A stretch of DNA of 64,000 bases from Clostridium sp. (GCA_017435645.1 JAFSER010000020.1:1-64000), one strand, 5' to 3'; shown: positions 19,557-29,208, counted from the first letter of the stretch. Notes: generated by a model from the sequence alone, not told the origin. Numbers and translations: made by a program.

Positions 19557-21452
19557 TTATATGTCTAATAGATTTTTAGTGTAATTACTATATAAGTCTC
19601 TTAAAGTTTTCATTTTGGCTTCTAATTCAATTAATAATGAAGAAGTTAGTGCATAGTTTTTTTCAAATATTGAATTTTTAATTCTAGTAAATAATCCTTT
19701 TGACGTATAACTATCCTTCATTATATAATGTCTTAAATTATTTATTGCCATCCAATTAGATATATCTAAGTCTAAAGCATCTGTAGAGTGAATTGCCTTA
19801 AAACTTCTTATTTCATTTGCATGATTTAATATAAGTCTATGAATTATGTCTGTAGTCCATCTTTGAATAATTGCAAGCTTAAAGCTATCAATTAATTTAA
19901 GCTCAAAAACATTATTTCTTGTTAAAACACCTAATTTATCAGCTGACTTTTCTAATTGTATTAAGTTTTCATAAACTGTTGCTGGTGCTTTTCCAAAATA
20001 AGCTTCTCTTTCTTCATCAGTAAAGAACTCAAAAACATCTTCTTCTGTTCTATAAGCTCTATCTTTTTCCAAGTAATCTGCCTCTTCACCTGGCTTTTTA
20101 GAAAGCTCTGCTAATAATTCTTCTTCTGTTTTATTATTTTCTAGTGCATAAAGTATTCCATCAAGCATAGCTAAATAGGAAACTGACATAGCTAAATATA
20201 CATTAGTATGTGGATTAGGAGATCTAAGCTCAAATCTAGTAGCTAAAGGATTTGATAAATCTCTTATTAATCCAATTAAAATAGTTCTATTTCTAGATGG
20301 GTTATCAGGAGCCATACCTAAAGATGTAACTATACATATAGGAGCTTCAAATCCAGGTTTTAATCTTTTAAATGCCCCATTAGTATTAGAAATAAAAGGA
20401 TTCATTATTTCGTAGTTTTTAAGTATTCCCATTAACGCTCCATAACCAATTCTACTTAAAAAATCTTCTTTAGTTGCATGGAATAAGTTGATTCTATTTC
20501 CGTTGTTTAATTTTAAACTAACTCCAAGATGAATATGCATTCCAGAGCCTGCAACATCATCAATAGGCTTAGGCTTAAAAGTAACATCAAGTCCATATCT
20601 TCTAAAGGTTTCTTGAGTCAGTATTTTAACAAAAATTTCATTATCTGCTGCTTGAATTGCATCTGAATATTTCCAATCTATTTCTAATTGTTCCATTATA
20701 TGATTGAATTTACCATCACTATCTATTTTAGATTTAACTCCACCAACTTCTTTATGCCCCATTTCAGGTTCAAATCCGTACTCCTCCATAAGTAGAAGTG
20801 TTTCTTCAAGGGCAGTTCTTACAACACCTTTAGTTCTTGTCCAATATTGTTCTTGTAAAACTTCAGATGTTGATAATTCTTCAATATGAGCTTCTTCGTT
20901 TGGTGTTTTAACCCAAAATTCTAATTCTGTTGCTGAAGTAATAACTATTTCATTTATATCTTCAAAAGTAATTCCAAAAGGTGATAATGTATCAGGTCTA
21001 TTTTTAAAAATATCTAAGAGTGTTGATTTAAAAGTGTTAATAGCTGAGCTTAATATGTTTCTTGAACATACAGGTTTGTTATTATGAATTAGAAATGAAG
21101 GTATTCTAAGAGTACCCACAGGTTTATTAGTAGAAGAATCGATATAATCATAATTATAGTCAATAAACCAATTAGCATTAATGTCTGCAATCATATCTAC
21201 TTTTGCATCGTTTAAAGTTGCAATTCCAGGAAGAACAACTGAAGAACCATCTGTTTGAATAGCAACACCATTTAAAAATGAATCTATATCATCTAAGAAT
21301 AATTTAGATGGTATTTTTTCGTCAGTATCATTTCCAGACAAGTCTATTCCAACGATAGAGACAAACTTTATTTCAGGATGATCATTAAATAATTTAAATA
21401 AGTCTTCTTTGTTATGTTTTGATTTGGGAACTGTGTAAATTAATTCTTTCAT
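19557..21452 (-). CDS. Glutamine synthetase, extended GlnA-type
   Basis: 631 residues. The catalytic region has the glutamine synthetase landmarks: ELEFW (176-180), the GHKEVGG metal site (242-248), GSGMHIHLG (302-310), NTNGAFKRLKPGFEAP, the SRNRT and RFELRSPNPHTN arginine-rich block. Thus it makes glutamine from glutamate, ammonia and ATP. It is about 190 residues longer than the usual 440-470-residue type I enzyme; the extra part is mainly a helical C-terminal extension (after DGILYAL), while the large GlnN (type III) signature is absent. Start ATG follows AAGGAGG. Own promoter; no operon partner. Confidence 0.9.
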   Translation of the reverse strand: MKELIYTVPKSKHNKEDLFKLFNDHPEIKFVSIVGIDLSGNDTDEKIPSKLFLDDIDSFLNGVAIQTDGSSVVLPGIATLNDAKVDMIADINANWFIDYNYDYIDSSTNKPVGTLRIPSFLIHNNKPVCSRNILSSAINTFKSTLLDIFKNRPDTLSPFGITFEDINEIVITSATELEFWVKTPNEEAHIEELSTSEVLQEQYWTRTKGVVRTALEETLLLMEEYGFEPEMGHKEVGGVKSKIDSDGKFNHIMEQLEIDWKYSDAIQAADNEIFVKILTQETFRRYGLDVTFKPKPIDDVAGSGMHIHLGVSLKLNNGNRINLFHATKEDFLSRIGYGALMGILKNYEIMNPFISNTNGAFKRLKPGFEAPICIVTSLGMAPDNPSRNRTILIGLIRDLSNPLATRFELRSPNPHTNVYLAMSVSYLAMLDGILYALENNKTEEELLAELSKKPGEEADYLEKDRAYRTEEDVFEFFTDEEREAYFGKAPATVYENLIQLEKSADKLGVLTRNNVFELKLIDSFKLAIIQRWTTDIIHRLILNHANEIRSFKAIHSTDALDLDISNWMAINNLRHYIMKDSYTSKGLFTRIKNSIFEKNYALTSSLLIELEAKMKTLRDLYSNYTKNLLDI

Positions 21453-21566
21453 AAAAGCCTCCTTTGCGAATTACAGAAAAGGACTGAGTAAATCTTTTCA
21501 AATATATTCGAATAATAAACTGATATAGACATTACAATGTTCGTAAAACTTTGATTTATAAGGAAA

Positions 21567-21595
21567 TTCTATTATATTTACGGTATAGTGTCAAT
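21567..21595 (-). promoter_or_regulatory. Promoter of glutamine synthetase gene
   Basis: On minus: TTGACA (21595-21590), 17-bp spacer, TAGAAT (21572-21567). It begins just past the stop of the upstream mutS-like gene and leaves a leader of about 105 nt before the start codon, long enough for RNA-level control, though I find no known glutamine riboswitch. Confidence 0.75.
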
Positions 21596-21603
21596 AAAAT
21601 TAA

Positions 21604-23352
21604 CTAAATTTTCGTAATATTGTTTCTTGCATTTGTAATTATTTCTTTAGGATAACCTAGGTAATCTAAAAGTTTAAGAGCATTGCCAGTATTACAGATA
21701 CCTTTTTTTAACTTATAATCAAAAGTTAATCCATTATCTTTGTCTATGTCCTCGCAGAAGAAGTATCTTAAGTATTTATCAGTGCATTTTTCAGCTAATT
21801 CTAAATCATGTGTTGCTATAAGTGAGATTGCATTTCTATCCATTATATAATTAAGAATTTCTATAGAAGCAGCTATTCTTTCGATTGGATTAGTACCTTT
21901 AAATATTTCATCGATTATACAGAATATAGGAAAATCTGAATTATCTATGGCTTCTAGGATTCTAAGTATTGAAGTACATTCTTCTAGGTAATAGCTAGTA
22001 CCAGATAATACATCATCTTTTAAGCTTAGTGATGACATTATATTAAAGATAGAGCCAATATATTTATCACTGTGGCTTATACATATACTTTGGGATAAAA
22101 GAATATTTAAGGCTACTGTTCTCATAAATGTTGATTTACCAGACATATTAGAACCGGTTAATATTACTCCCTTTCCTTTAAGAGAAATACTATTTGGAAT
22201 ACTATCATCTATTAATGGATGATTAGCATTTTCTATTATTAGAGTTTTACTTTCATCAGTAAACTCAGGAATACAATAATTAGATATTCTAGTTCTATAG
22301 GAAGCAATAGAAATATATGCTTCTAATTTACCCATTAAACCATAAAGCATCACTAGATTTTCTCTATTATTTTTAATTAATGAAATAATAGAATAGTAAG
22401 AACGAATTTTAGTTAATAAAAATATGTTTATAGTTTCAGTGAAAATATATAACTCATTTGAAGGAGCAATAAATTTTGTTTTAGTAGATATTTTAGATAT
22501 AGGCTTATATAGTTTTCTAATTTCGTGAATATATTCATTAATTACTTCATCTTCAATTTTAGTAAGACTTTTAATAGCATTTACAAATCTACCTAAGTAC
22601 TGAAGAGAAGATAATTCATTTTCAAGTAAGGCTGATGTTCTTTGAGAAATAAAAACATATATAATAAATAAAAAAAAGAAAACAGGGACAAGGCTAGCAT
22701 CAATAAAGAAATATGAGATTACTAATGCTAAACCTAGAATGGAAAGGATATTTATTATTATAAGCTTTGTTAAATTAATTGTAGCATTTGTATTAAATAA
22801 ATTGAAAATATTACTTTTAGGATCTCTTCCAAGTTGAGAAAATATTTGTTGCATAGTAGAGCGTAATTTTATGTTTGACATAAGTTCTTCAACTATTTTA
22901 TTTCTTTCACGTATGGATTTTACATTATTTTTTGGTGTTCTTAATATATGATATAACATTTGCTCACCAGGATAAGAAGAGCAAATACTAATTTTCATTA
23001 AAACTTCATCTAAGTTTAAATCATGAGCTGTTTGATCATCTATATTGAATATATCATTTTCTTTTAATGCATTAGCACCATATTTATTATAAAATTCATG
23101 AATTCTTTTCAGATTAAAATTTTGAGAATAGGCATCAGGCCAAGAATCTATTAGATAAAATGCTTCTTTTAAATTTCTTACTTTAGTAAAAAATGAAGTT
23201 GCAATAATAACAAATAGGATAAATAGAGCTATACCAATTTGATATACTCTACCACCTAGATATCCGAATTTAGACATTAGATAAATAGATAGAATAGATA
23301 GTACTCCAAATAAGTAAAACATAAATTGGTTAAAGTATAATTTGTTTTTCAT
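21604..23352 (-). CDS. Membrane-associated MutS-like ATPase
   Basis: 582 residues. The C-terminal third is a MutS domain V ATPase: Walker A TGSNMSGKSTFMRT, the DDVLSGTSYYLEE segment, Walker B CIIDEIFKGTN and switch ATHDLELA. The N-terminus has two hydrophobic helices (about 8-50) and a second pair about residues 195-235, with no mismatch-binding domain I. This is the short membrane-anchored MutS-related family, of unknown role, not replicative mismatch repair. Start ATG after GGGGG. Confidence 0.88.
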   Translation of the reverse strand: MKNKLYFNQFMFYLFGVLSILSIYLMSKFGYLGGRVYQIGIALFILFVIIATSFFTKVRNLKEAFYLIDSWPDAYSQNFNLKRIHEFYNKYGANALKENDIFNIDDQTAHDLNLDEVLMKISICSSYPGEQMLYHILRTPKNNVKSIRERNKIVEELMSNIKLRSTMQQIFSQLGRDPKSNIFNLFNTNATINLTKLIIINILSILGLALVISYFFIDASLVPVFFFLFIIYVFISQRTSALLENELSSLQYLGRFVNAIKSLTKIEDEVINEYIHEIRKLYKPISKISTKTKFIAPSNELYIFTETINIFLLTKIRSYYSIISLIKNNRENLVMLYGLMGKLEAYISIASYRTRISNYCIPEFTDESKTLIIENANHPLIDDSIPNSISLKGKGVILTGSNMSGKSTFMRTVALNILLSQSICISHSDKYIGSIFNIMSSLSLKDDVLSGTSYYLEECTSILRILEAIDNSDFPIFCIIDEIFKGTNPIERIAASIEILNYIMDRNAISLIATHDLELAEKCTDKYLRYFFCEDIDKDNGLTFDYKLKKGICNTGNALKLLDYLGYPKEIITNARNNITKI

Positions 23353-23496
23353 AGTATCCCCCTTAGTAAATTGATTGTAAATATTTATAATTATAACATT
23401 ATGTGTAAATTAAGTACAACTTATAATAAATTTATAGATTTATTATGGATAAAGGTATAAAATAAAAGTAGAATTAAAGAAAATGGAGTGAGTTAG

Positions 23497-24270
23497 TTGG
23501 ACAATAAAAATAGGCCAATAGGTTTTTTTGATTCAGGGGTTGGGGGCTTAAGTGTTTTAAGAGAAGCAATTAAGATAATGCCTAATGAAGATTATATATA
23601 TTTTGGAGATTCTATAAATGCACCTTATGGAATAAAGAGTGTAGATGAAGTTAGAAAATTAACTATTAAGGCTGTGGAATTTTTGCTAAGCAAAGGAGTA
23701 AAGGGAATATCTATAGCTTGTAATACAGCTACAAGTGCAGCTGTAGCTGATTTAAGAAAAATGTATCCAGAATTGCCTCTAGTAGGAATAGAGCCAGCTT
23801 TAAAACCTGCTGTTGAGCTTAATAACCAAGGGGATATATTAATAATGGCAACTGCTGTAACTTTAAAAGAAGAAAAGTTTAAAAGATTAATGGATAGATA
23901 TAAGGATAAAGCTTCTATTATACCAGTTCCATGTCCGGGACTTATGGAATTTATTGAAGCAGGAGAATATCAAGGAAAAGAAGTTGAACAATATATTTTA
24001 GAAAAAATAAATACATATAAGAAGGGAAAGATAGCTTCTATAGTATTAGGATGTACACATTATCCATTTATAAAAGGGGCTTTAGAAAAAATTGTAGGCA
24101 CAGATATTCATATAATAGATGGTGGCTTAGGAACTGCTAAAGAACTTAGAAGAAGATTAGAAGAAAAACACTTGTTATCAGAATCGAAGATTAAAGGAAG
24201 AGTAGAGATTATAAATTCTTCTTACAAAAAAGAAATAATAGAGCTAAGTTATAGATTATTAAAAGAATAG
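23497..24270 (+). CDS. murI: Glutamate racemase
   Basis: Makes D-glutamate for peptidoglycan. 257 residues; FFDSGVGGLSV at the N-terminus with catalytic Asp/Ser, first catalytic Cys in IACNTATS (about residue 70) and second in LGCTHYPF (about residue 180). TTG start preceded by GGAG; no in-frame ATG earlier. Stands alone with a small terminator overlapping its stop. Confidence 0.95.
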   Translation: MDNKNRPIGFFDSGVGGLSVLREAIKIMPNEDYIYFGDSINAPYGIKSVDEVRKLTIKAVEFLLSKGVKGISIACNTATSAAVADLRKMYPELPLVGIEPALKPAVELNNQGDILIMATAVTLKEEKFKRLMDRYKDKASIIPVPCPGLMEFIEAGEYQGKEVEQYILEKINTYKKGKIASIVLGCTHYPFIKGALEKIVGTDIHIIDGGLGTAKELRRRLEEKHLLSESKIKGRVEIINSSYKKEIIELSYRLLKE

Positions 24271-24293
24271 AGTTACAATAGTAGCTCTTTTTT
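24269..24293 (+). terminator. Terminator of murI
   Basis: Hairpin AGAGTTAC / GTAGCTCT (one G-U) with a tetraloop and TTTTT, beginning in the stop codon. Confidence 0.75.
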
Positions 24294-24507
24294 GTATTTA
24301 GAAAACTCCCAATTTGACGTGGTGTTCCGTACAGCTTATAGCTATGGGTAAAAAACTCCTTCAGATATAATAAAAATACGTTCTAGCAATTGCACTTTAA
24401 TATAAGAAGGAGACATCCAAAATAAATTATGTACATAGTTTATTGCATACGAAATGGAATTATAAATATTATATGATATTGACACATCTATTTTCTATAA
24501 ATATGAA
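24294..24507. other. Intergenic stretch of atypical composition, no gene found
   Basis: Between murI and the GH16 unit, about 210 bases are noticeably less AT-rich than the neighbours (for example GACGTGGTGTTCCGTACAG near 24317). On minus it can be read as LYGTPRQIGSF, but no start, no length and no recognised family. It may be left over from an earlier insertion. Confidence 0.4.
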
Positions 24508-24540
24508 AATCCCGACAGCAAGTTTTATGCTGTCGGGATT
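24508..24540. terminator. Strong terminator downstream of the GH16 locus
   Basis: Perfect 13-bp stem AATCCCGACAGCA / TGCTGTCGGGATT with a seven-base loop, then TTTTCAT on minus. It lies 21 bases after the TAG of the anchor remnant, so it marks the original 3' end of the GH16 gene. Confidence 0.85.
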
Positions 24541-24561
24541 ACATTTTAGCTAGATTAATCG

Positions 24562-24720
24562 CTATTCCTGTTCTTTTCTTTTTATATGACGATATTCATA
24601 GCATCCCAATATACCTAAGCCTACTACACAAAGTAATGTCATCAGTAATACAGGAATTTCATCTACTATTTTGGAAGATGTGCCTATAGTTCAGTTGATA
24701 GCGTAATCTAAGGTGTAGTA
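24562..24720 (-). pseudogene. Severed C-terminal membrane anchor of the GH16 protein
   Basis: Read in the same frame past the TAA of the GH16 ORF (24723-24721): nine codons, an in-frame TGA (24693-24691), then codons for TIGTSSKIVDEI, a hydrophobic helix (PVLLMTLLCVVGLGILG) and a basic tail (RHIKRKEQE) ending at TAG 24564-24562. Helix plus positive tail is what a sortase-type or membrane-anchored protein ends with; a clear LPxTG is not visible. Two in-frame stops cut it from the enzyme, so the protein is now presumably released rather than anchored, unless the stops are read through. Confidence 0.6.
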
Positions 24721-27700
24721 TTATTTAACTGTCTTTGTTTCGTTTAATTCGATTTCAGCAATAGAGTAATATCCAGGAGCGATACATACTCTAATTCCAC
24801 CACTTCTTTCTACTCCTTGGTTACTATCTATAGCTGGTCCAAGATTAGCAGAAGTTACTTTTAATCTCATTCCATCAGTAGTGATTGCATTAAAAGTATC
24901 TTTGAATGTTTCAAAATCAGACTTCCACTCTACATTAGTATATTTCTTTAATTCCTTCCATTGTCCATTTTCTAAGTATTCTAGAGTGAATTCTGTAGGT
25001 GCAGAATTCATATAACCGATTGTAATGGCAAAATTATCAATAGTTTTAGCAGCATCCCATTTAAAGTTAATATATTGAGGATTATCTGCTGTAGGTATTA
25101 CTTCAACTTGCTTAGTAACATCTACTCTTTGTGGGTTTGTTGATAGTCTTGTACCATCACCTGAGCTTCTGAACTCATTTATATACACTCCGTCTGCAAC
25201 ATCAGTTACAGGGAAGTTCATATCAGCACTTCCTGCCTTACCATCTTTATCAGTAACAGTAATAGTTGAATATACTGCATGATTGTAATTGTAATCTTTA
25301 GCATCTTTCATTTCTGCATTGTCTTTAGCAGATTCGTATACCTTAATTTCTGCAACAGAGAAGCCATTTTCTAATCCAACTTCTTGTTTAGTATCACTAT
25401 TATATACACTCTTTACATTTATACGAAGATGATTTACGTCAGATACCTTTGGTACATTTACTACAAATGAAGCTGTATTTCCATTATTGAAATCCCAATT
25501 TGCAACTACGTCTGTTGCGATAGGTGTCCAACCTGTATATCCATCTGCAGAATATTCGATGTCAAATTTATAAGGGAATAAATTAGAATTTTCTGTCTTA
25601 AGGTCATAAACAAATGTTCCTGTGCTATTATCGCTTGCACCCTTATTGATAGTCTTATATCCAGCAGTTTTATTTACAACTAGTTCTACTGCTGAAACAG
25701 TTTTTGCTCTACGAACATCATATTCACTTGCAAATGTATAATCTTTTCCTTGATAATTAAGTGTTTCTGTATTTTTTGATGCTGCATCTATTTCTTCTTG
25801 TGTATATTTTACCCAATCTAGATATAGATAATAGTCATCACTGTTATAAGCAGTTTTTGCGCCTGTTTTTCTTTGTTGTGGTGTCATAACTTTAAATGAA
25901 GTAGTAACATCATTATCATTTAAAAATCTAGGATCCCATTTTTGATAATGACCAGAACTAATACCATTTGCACCTGCATATGCTAAGGTTGCAACGTTAT
26001 TTTCTTCTGGTTGTAGCTTTTGAATGATATTTCTAGTAACCATTTCCTTTTCAAGTTGTTCTAATGCATCTGTCTTCCATATACGAACATAGTCATAAAG
26101 ATGTTCTTTGTTATCAGGAGAGTAAGTATCTCTTGCATGAGCATTTAAACTAATCCACATTAACATACGATAGTTTACGCTAAGATTTTTTGTCCATACT
26201 AATTTACCATCAAAATATCCGTTCATTCCAGTTGGTGTCCATTCAAATCCATATACATGATAATCATCAGCAGGTTTTGCAACATTTAATCCATTAGTAG
26301 AGTTAGAATCCCATGTGTTACTTACTTTAGTTGCAAATGGATCTCTCCATACATGGTTAGGACTAGCAAAATGTCCATTTAAACTTGCTTCTGATACTCC
26401 GTATCCGTATTCAACCATATCAACTTCTGTAGTTTGCCATGAAGCATCTTGGAAGCCAGTAAACCACCATGCACTAGATCCAGATACTGTCTTTGATGTA
26501 GTTCCTCCAGTAATCTTAGCACGTATTTCAAAGTAACCATAAGCTGTAGCACCTCTGTCATCTGTAGGCATATGTTGATAATTCATTAAGTTAAGAGATC
26601 CATAATTATGGTTTAAATCACGTACTCCAAGAGTAATACCTGGGTTACGGAAATTATCCATTCTAGTAACGATACTGTCAGCTCTCATTGTTTCTGTAAC
26701 AAATTGTCTTAATACACTTCCATCAGTTCCACGAATATTGTCAACTGCAGAAGAATCTTTATAAATTTCATTGTACTTTTCATTACTTTCTGAACTGTAA
26801 TTCCACCATTTTAAGTAGGAAGTTTCCCACCAATCGTCTAATTTTCCATCTTTACTATCAAATTCGTCACTATACCATAAGTTCCATTCACTTAAGTCTG
26901 AATTGAAAAGTGTAGAAGTATCCTTTACATAAGGTCTTGGAGTAGAACTTGAGTCAGTTACATCTATAGTATAGTTAAGTGTAGTTTTTCCATTATTTAA
27001 TTCTAAAGTCATAGGGTAAGTTCCAACTTTAAGATTAGTCATATAGCTCTTTAAGAATGTAATCTTTTGGCTATTAGAGTCATAGTTATAGTCAGTTCCT
27101 TGTTTTAATGCATTTCCATTATACTTAATGTTAGTTAGGGAAAGTCCATTAAGATTATTTAGTGTAACTGATACATCAGAGTTTGCGATATCAGATGTAC
27201 TCTTATCAAAGTTTCCTTTATTAGCACTTAGCACAGGATCGTTACTTCTTAGAACAGCACCACCTATACATATGCCTGTCCAATCTACACTTCCTGTATA
27301 GTTTAATTGAACTTTAAAAGTTAGGTCTTCGCCTGTACCAGTATATTTAATTTGGTAATGTGTAATTAGAGAACTTTTAGGAGTGTAGGAATAGCTATTA
27401 TTTCCTGTATCTGTACTTCCCTCAATAATTGATAGAGGTTGTCCTCCCATAATAGCTGTTGCTGTATAGGAACCTGAATCAGGATGTCCACCTACATAAA
27501 TGTCTAAAATACGTTCTTTACCAGCCTCTGTTTTAACGCTAAAGCTTACTGAATTGTTTTTACCATAAAAATTTGTTGCCATAGTTGTAGTCTTGTTTGA
27601 ATTTCCGTCATTATAAGTAATTGGAAGGTTGTTCCAATCGTTAACAGATACAACTTTAGTTTCACCATCAGCATTAAAATTAATTACTTCATTGCCACGG

Positions 27701-28698
27701 TCTTGTTTTGTAACTGGCGTATCAGTTCCAGTAAAACGAAGATAATCTACCACATCACTAGTTGTCATATTTACAGCAATTTGCTTATTTTGTGCAGGAA
27801 CGTTACCTATTTTTTGATCTTCTGGTACAGTTCCAAAATTACTGCTGTTACTTACTATACGTTCTACTATGTTAAGATTAGCATCTTCACTTTCACTATT
27901 GTCTCTTAGCACAGCACCAGCTACACATATTCCTGCCCAATTCACGTTACCTGTATAGTTTAACTGAACTTTAAAGGTTAGATCCTCGCCTGTACCAGTA
28001 TATTTAATTTGGTAATGTGTAACTAGAGAACTTCCAGGAGTATAAGAATAGCTATCATTTACTGTATTTGTACTTCCCTGAGTAACTGATACAGGTTTTC
28101 CTCCCATAGTAGCTGTTGCTGTATAGGAACCTGAATCAGGATGTCCACCTACATAAATATCTAAAATACGTTCTTTACCAGCTTCTGTTTTAACACTGAA
28201 GCTTACTGAATTGTTTTTACCATAAAAATTTGTTGCTGTAGTTGTAGTCGTTTTCGAAGATCCGTCATTATAAGTTATCGGTAAATTAGTCCAGTCATTA
28301 ACAGGTGTAATACTTGTTTGTCCTTCAGCCTTAAAGTTAATTATTTCATTACCGCGATTTGCTTTAGTTACTGGATTATTAGTTCCAGTAAAACGAAGAT
28401 AATCTATCACATCATTGGTTGTCATATCTACAGCAATTTTTTTATTTTGAGCAGGAACGTTACCCGTTTTTTGATCTTCTGGTACAGTTCCAAAATTATT
28501 GCTGTTACTTACTATGCGTTCTACTATATTTAGGTTTGCATTTGTACTATAAGCTTGGGTTTGTCCACCTTCAGTTGCTGAAGTTGCAACAGTATTTGCT
28601 GTAGGAGCAGCTATAGCACTAATTACTGAACCGTTTTCAATAAGCATGGATAAAGTAAGCGCTATAGCAAACATTTTAATCAATTTCTTTCTCTTCAA
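24721..28698 (-). CDS. Large secreted glycoside hydrolase family 16 protein, multidomain
   Basis: 1325 residues. Signal peptide 1-31. Two near-identical modules of about 213 residues (54-265 and 273-485, period 219) starting ANLNIVERIVSNS, probably carbohydrate-binding. CBM_X2-like immunoglobulin module about 488-580. GH16 catalytic domain about 606-875, with the E-x-D-x-x-E motif EVDMVE (758-763: nucleophile E758, acid/base E763). Then two beta-sandwich modules resembling F5/8 type C / discoidin domains (about 890-1130 and 1150-1325). Likely an endo-acting enzyme on beta-1,3/1,4-galactan, glucan or mucin glycans; specificity not readable. TTG start nine bases after AAGGAGGT. Less AT-rich than neighbours, which suggests acquisition. 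Confidence 0.85.
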   Translation of the reverse strand: MKRKKLIKMFAIALTLSMLIENGSVISAIAAPTANTVATSATEGGQTQAYSTNANLNIVERIVSNSNNFGTVPEDQKTGNVPAQNKKIAVDMTTNDVIDYLRFTGTNNPVTKANRGNEIINFKAEGQTSITPVNDWTNLPITYNDGSSKTTTTTATNFYGKNNSVSFSVKTEAGKERILDIYVGGHPDSGSYTATATMGGKPVSVTQGSTNTVNDSYSYTPGSSLVTHYQIKYTGTGEDLTFKVQLNYTGNVNWAGICVAGAVLRDNSESEDANLNIVERIVSNSSNFGTVPEDQKIGNVPAQNKQIAVNMTTSDVVDYLRFTGTDTPVTKQDRGNEVINFNADGETKVVSVNDWNNLPITYNDGNSNKTTTMATNFYGKNNSVSFSVKTEAGKERILDIYVGGHPDSGSYTATAIMGGQPLSIIEGSTDTGNNSYSYTPKSSLITHYQIKYTGTGEDLTFKVQLNYTGSVDWTGICIGGAVLRSNDPVLSANKGNFDKSTSDIANSDVSVTLNNLNGLSLTNIKYNGNALKQGTDYNYDSNSQKITFLKSYMTNLKVGTYPMTLELNNGKTTLNYTIDVTDSSSTPRPYVKDTSTLFNSDLSEWNLWYSDEFDSKDGKLDDWWETSYLKWWNYSSESNEKYNEIYKDSSAVDNIRGTDGSVLRQFVTETMRADSIVTRMDNFRNPGITLGVRDLNHNYGSLNLMNYQHMPTDDRGATAYGYFEIRAKITGGTTSKTVSGSSAWWFTGFQDASWQTTEVDMVEYGYGVSEASLNGHFASPNHVWRDPFATKVSNTWDSNSTNGLNVAKPADDYHVYGFEWTPTGMNGYFDGKLVWTKNLSVNYRMLMWISLNAHARDTYSPDNKEHLYDYVRIWKTDALEQLEKEMVTRNIIQKLQPEENNVATLAYAGANGISSGHYQKWDPRFLNDNDVTTSFKVMTPQQRKTGAKTAYNSDDYYLYLDWVKYTQEEIDAASKNTETLNYQGKDYTFASEYDVRRAKTVSAVELVVNKTAGYKTINKGASDNSTGTFVYDLKTENSNLFPYKFDIEYSADGYTGWTPIATDVVANWDFNNGNTASFVVNVPKVSDVNHLRINVKSVYNSDTKQEVGLENGFSVAEIKVYESAKDNAEMKDAKDYNYNHAVYSTITVTDKDGKAGSADMNFPVTDVADGVYINEFRSSGDGTRLSTNPQRVDVTKQVEVIPTADNPQYINFKWDAAKTIDNFAITIGYMNSAPTEFTLEYLENGQWKELKKYTNVEWKSDFETFKDTFNAITTDGMRLKVTSANLGPAIDSNQGVERSGGIRVCIAPGYYSIAEIELNETKTVK
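27244..27882 (-). repeat. Second copy of the tandem module in the GH16 gene
   Basis: Codons 273-485. The protein is nearly identical to codons 54-265, with a period of 219 residues; the DNA also agrees over long runs. A recent tandem duplication (or conversion) is the simplest reading. Confidence 0.8.
27904..28539 (-). repeat. First copy of the tandem module in the GH16 gene
   Basis: Codons 54-265, beginning ANLNIVERIVS and ending near GICVAGAVLR; see the partner copy at 27244-27882. Confidence 0.8.
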
Positions 28699-28759
28699 TT
28701 TTATCTTACCTCCTTAAGATTTTATTTTTAGAATTTTTAAATTAATTTTATTAGCATTT

Positions 28760-28816
28760 TTGTGAATAGAAAAAATTCACAATTAAAAACAGCTCATTGG
28801 AAACACCTCTTTTCCA
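28760..28816. promoter_or_regulatory. Two inverted repeats upstream of the GH16 gene
   Basis: TTGTGAAT-7-ATTCACAA (28760-28782, perfect) and TGGAAA-7-TTTCCA (28798-28816). Both have seven-base spacers and lie 60-120 bases before the GH16 start, where an operator is expected. The rest of 28817-29100 shows nothing I can name. Confidence 0.45.
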
Positions 28817-29120
28817 TTAATTTATAGATAGATTATAGCTAAATTTTTGACACGTATCAACAATAAATTCTTAAAATTCCAAATATTCAATGAATTTCAA
28901 TATTTGAAAAACTATATTTCAATTAATTTATTAAAATAAAGTAAAAAATAGGCTAAAAAGAATTGATCATAAGGTATAATTTAGTGAAACTAAAAGCTTC
29001 AGAAATAAGGCAAGAAAGATAAGGTAATAGATATGATAGTAATAAATAGAATTGTATATAGTAGATTTTTTAGTATCTAATAAGGTAGATATATTTTTAT
29101 TCAAAAATATTGTTAAAATA

Positions 29121-29149
29121 TTGACAAACATAAGCAAGGTTGATATATT
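29121..29149 (+). promoter_or_regulatory. Promoter of STAS-like gene
   Basis: TTGACA (29121-29126), 17-bp spacer, TATATT (29144-29149). Confidence 0.7.
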
Positions 29150-29208
29150 ATAATACATAGAATATTCTGAAAAGTATTTTTGAAGTGAGTTTTTTGGGGG
29201 GAAGATTT

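Noticed and set aside
19557..21452. Type III (GlnN) glutamine synthetase
   Set aside because: The GlnN-specific blocks and length of about 700 residues are lacking; motifs fit a GlnA-type core with extension.
21453..21566. Glutamine riboswitch in the glutamine synthetase leader
   Set aside because: I could not find the conserved glnA-RNA elements.
21604..23352. MutS or MutS2 repair protein
   Set aside because: No mismatch-recognition, clamp or Smr domain; membrane helices at the N-terminus.
24294..24507. Transposase remnant between murI and the GH16 gene
   Set aside because: Only an 11-residue stretch can be read (LYGTPRQIGSF), no terminal repeats or target duplication visible.
28967..29158. 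63-residue minus-strand ORF
   Set aside because: No ribosome site, low-complexity Tyr/Ile/Asn content and overlap with a good promoter on plus.
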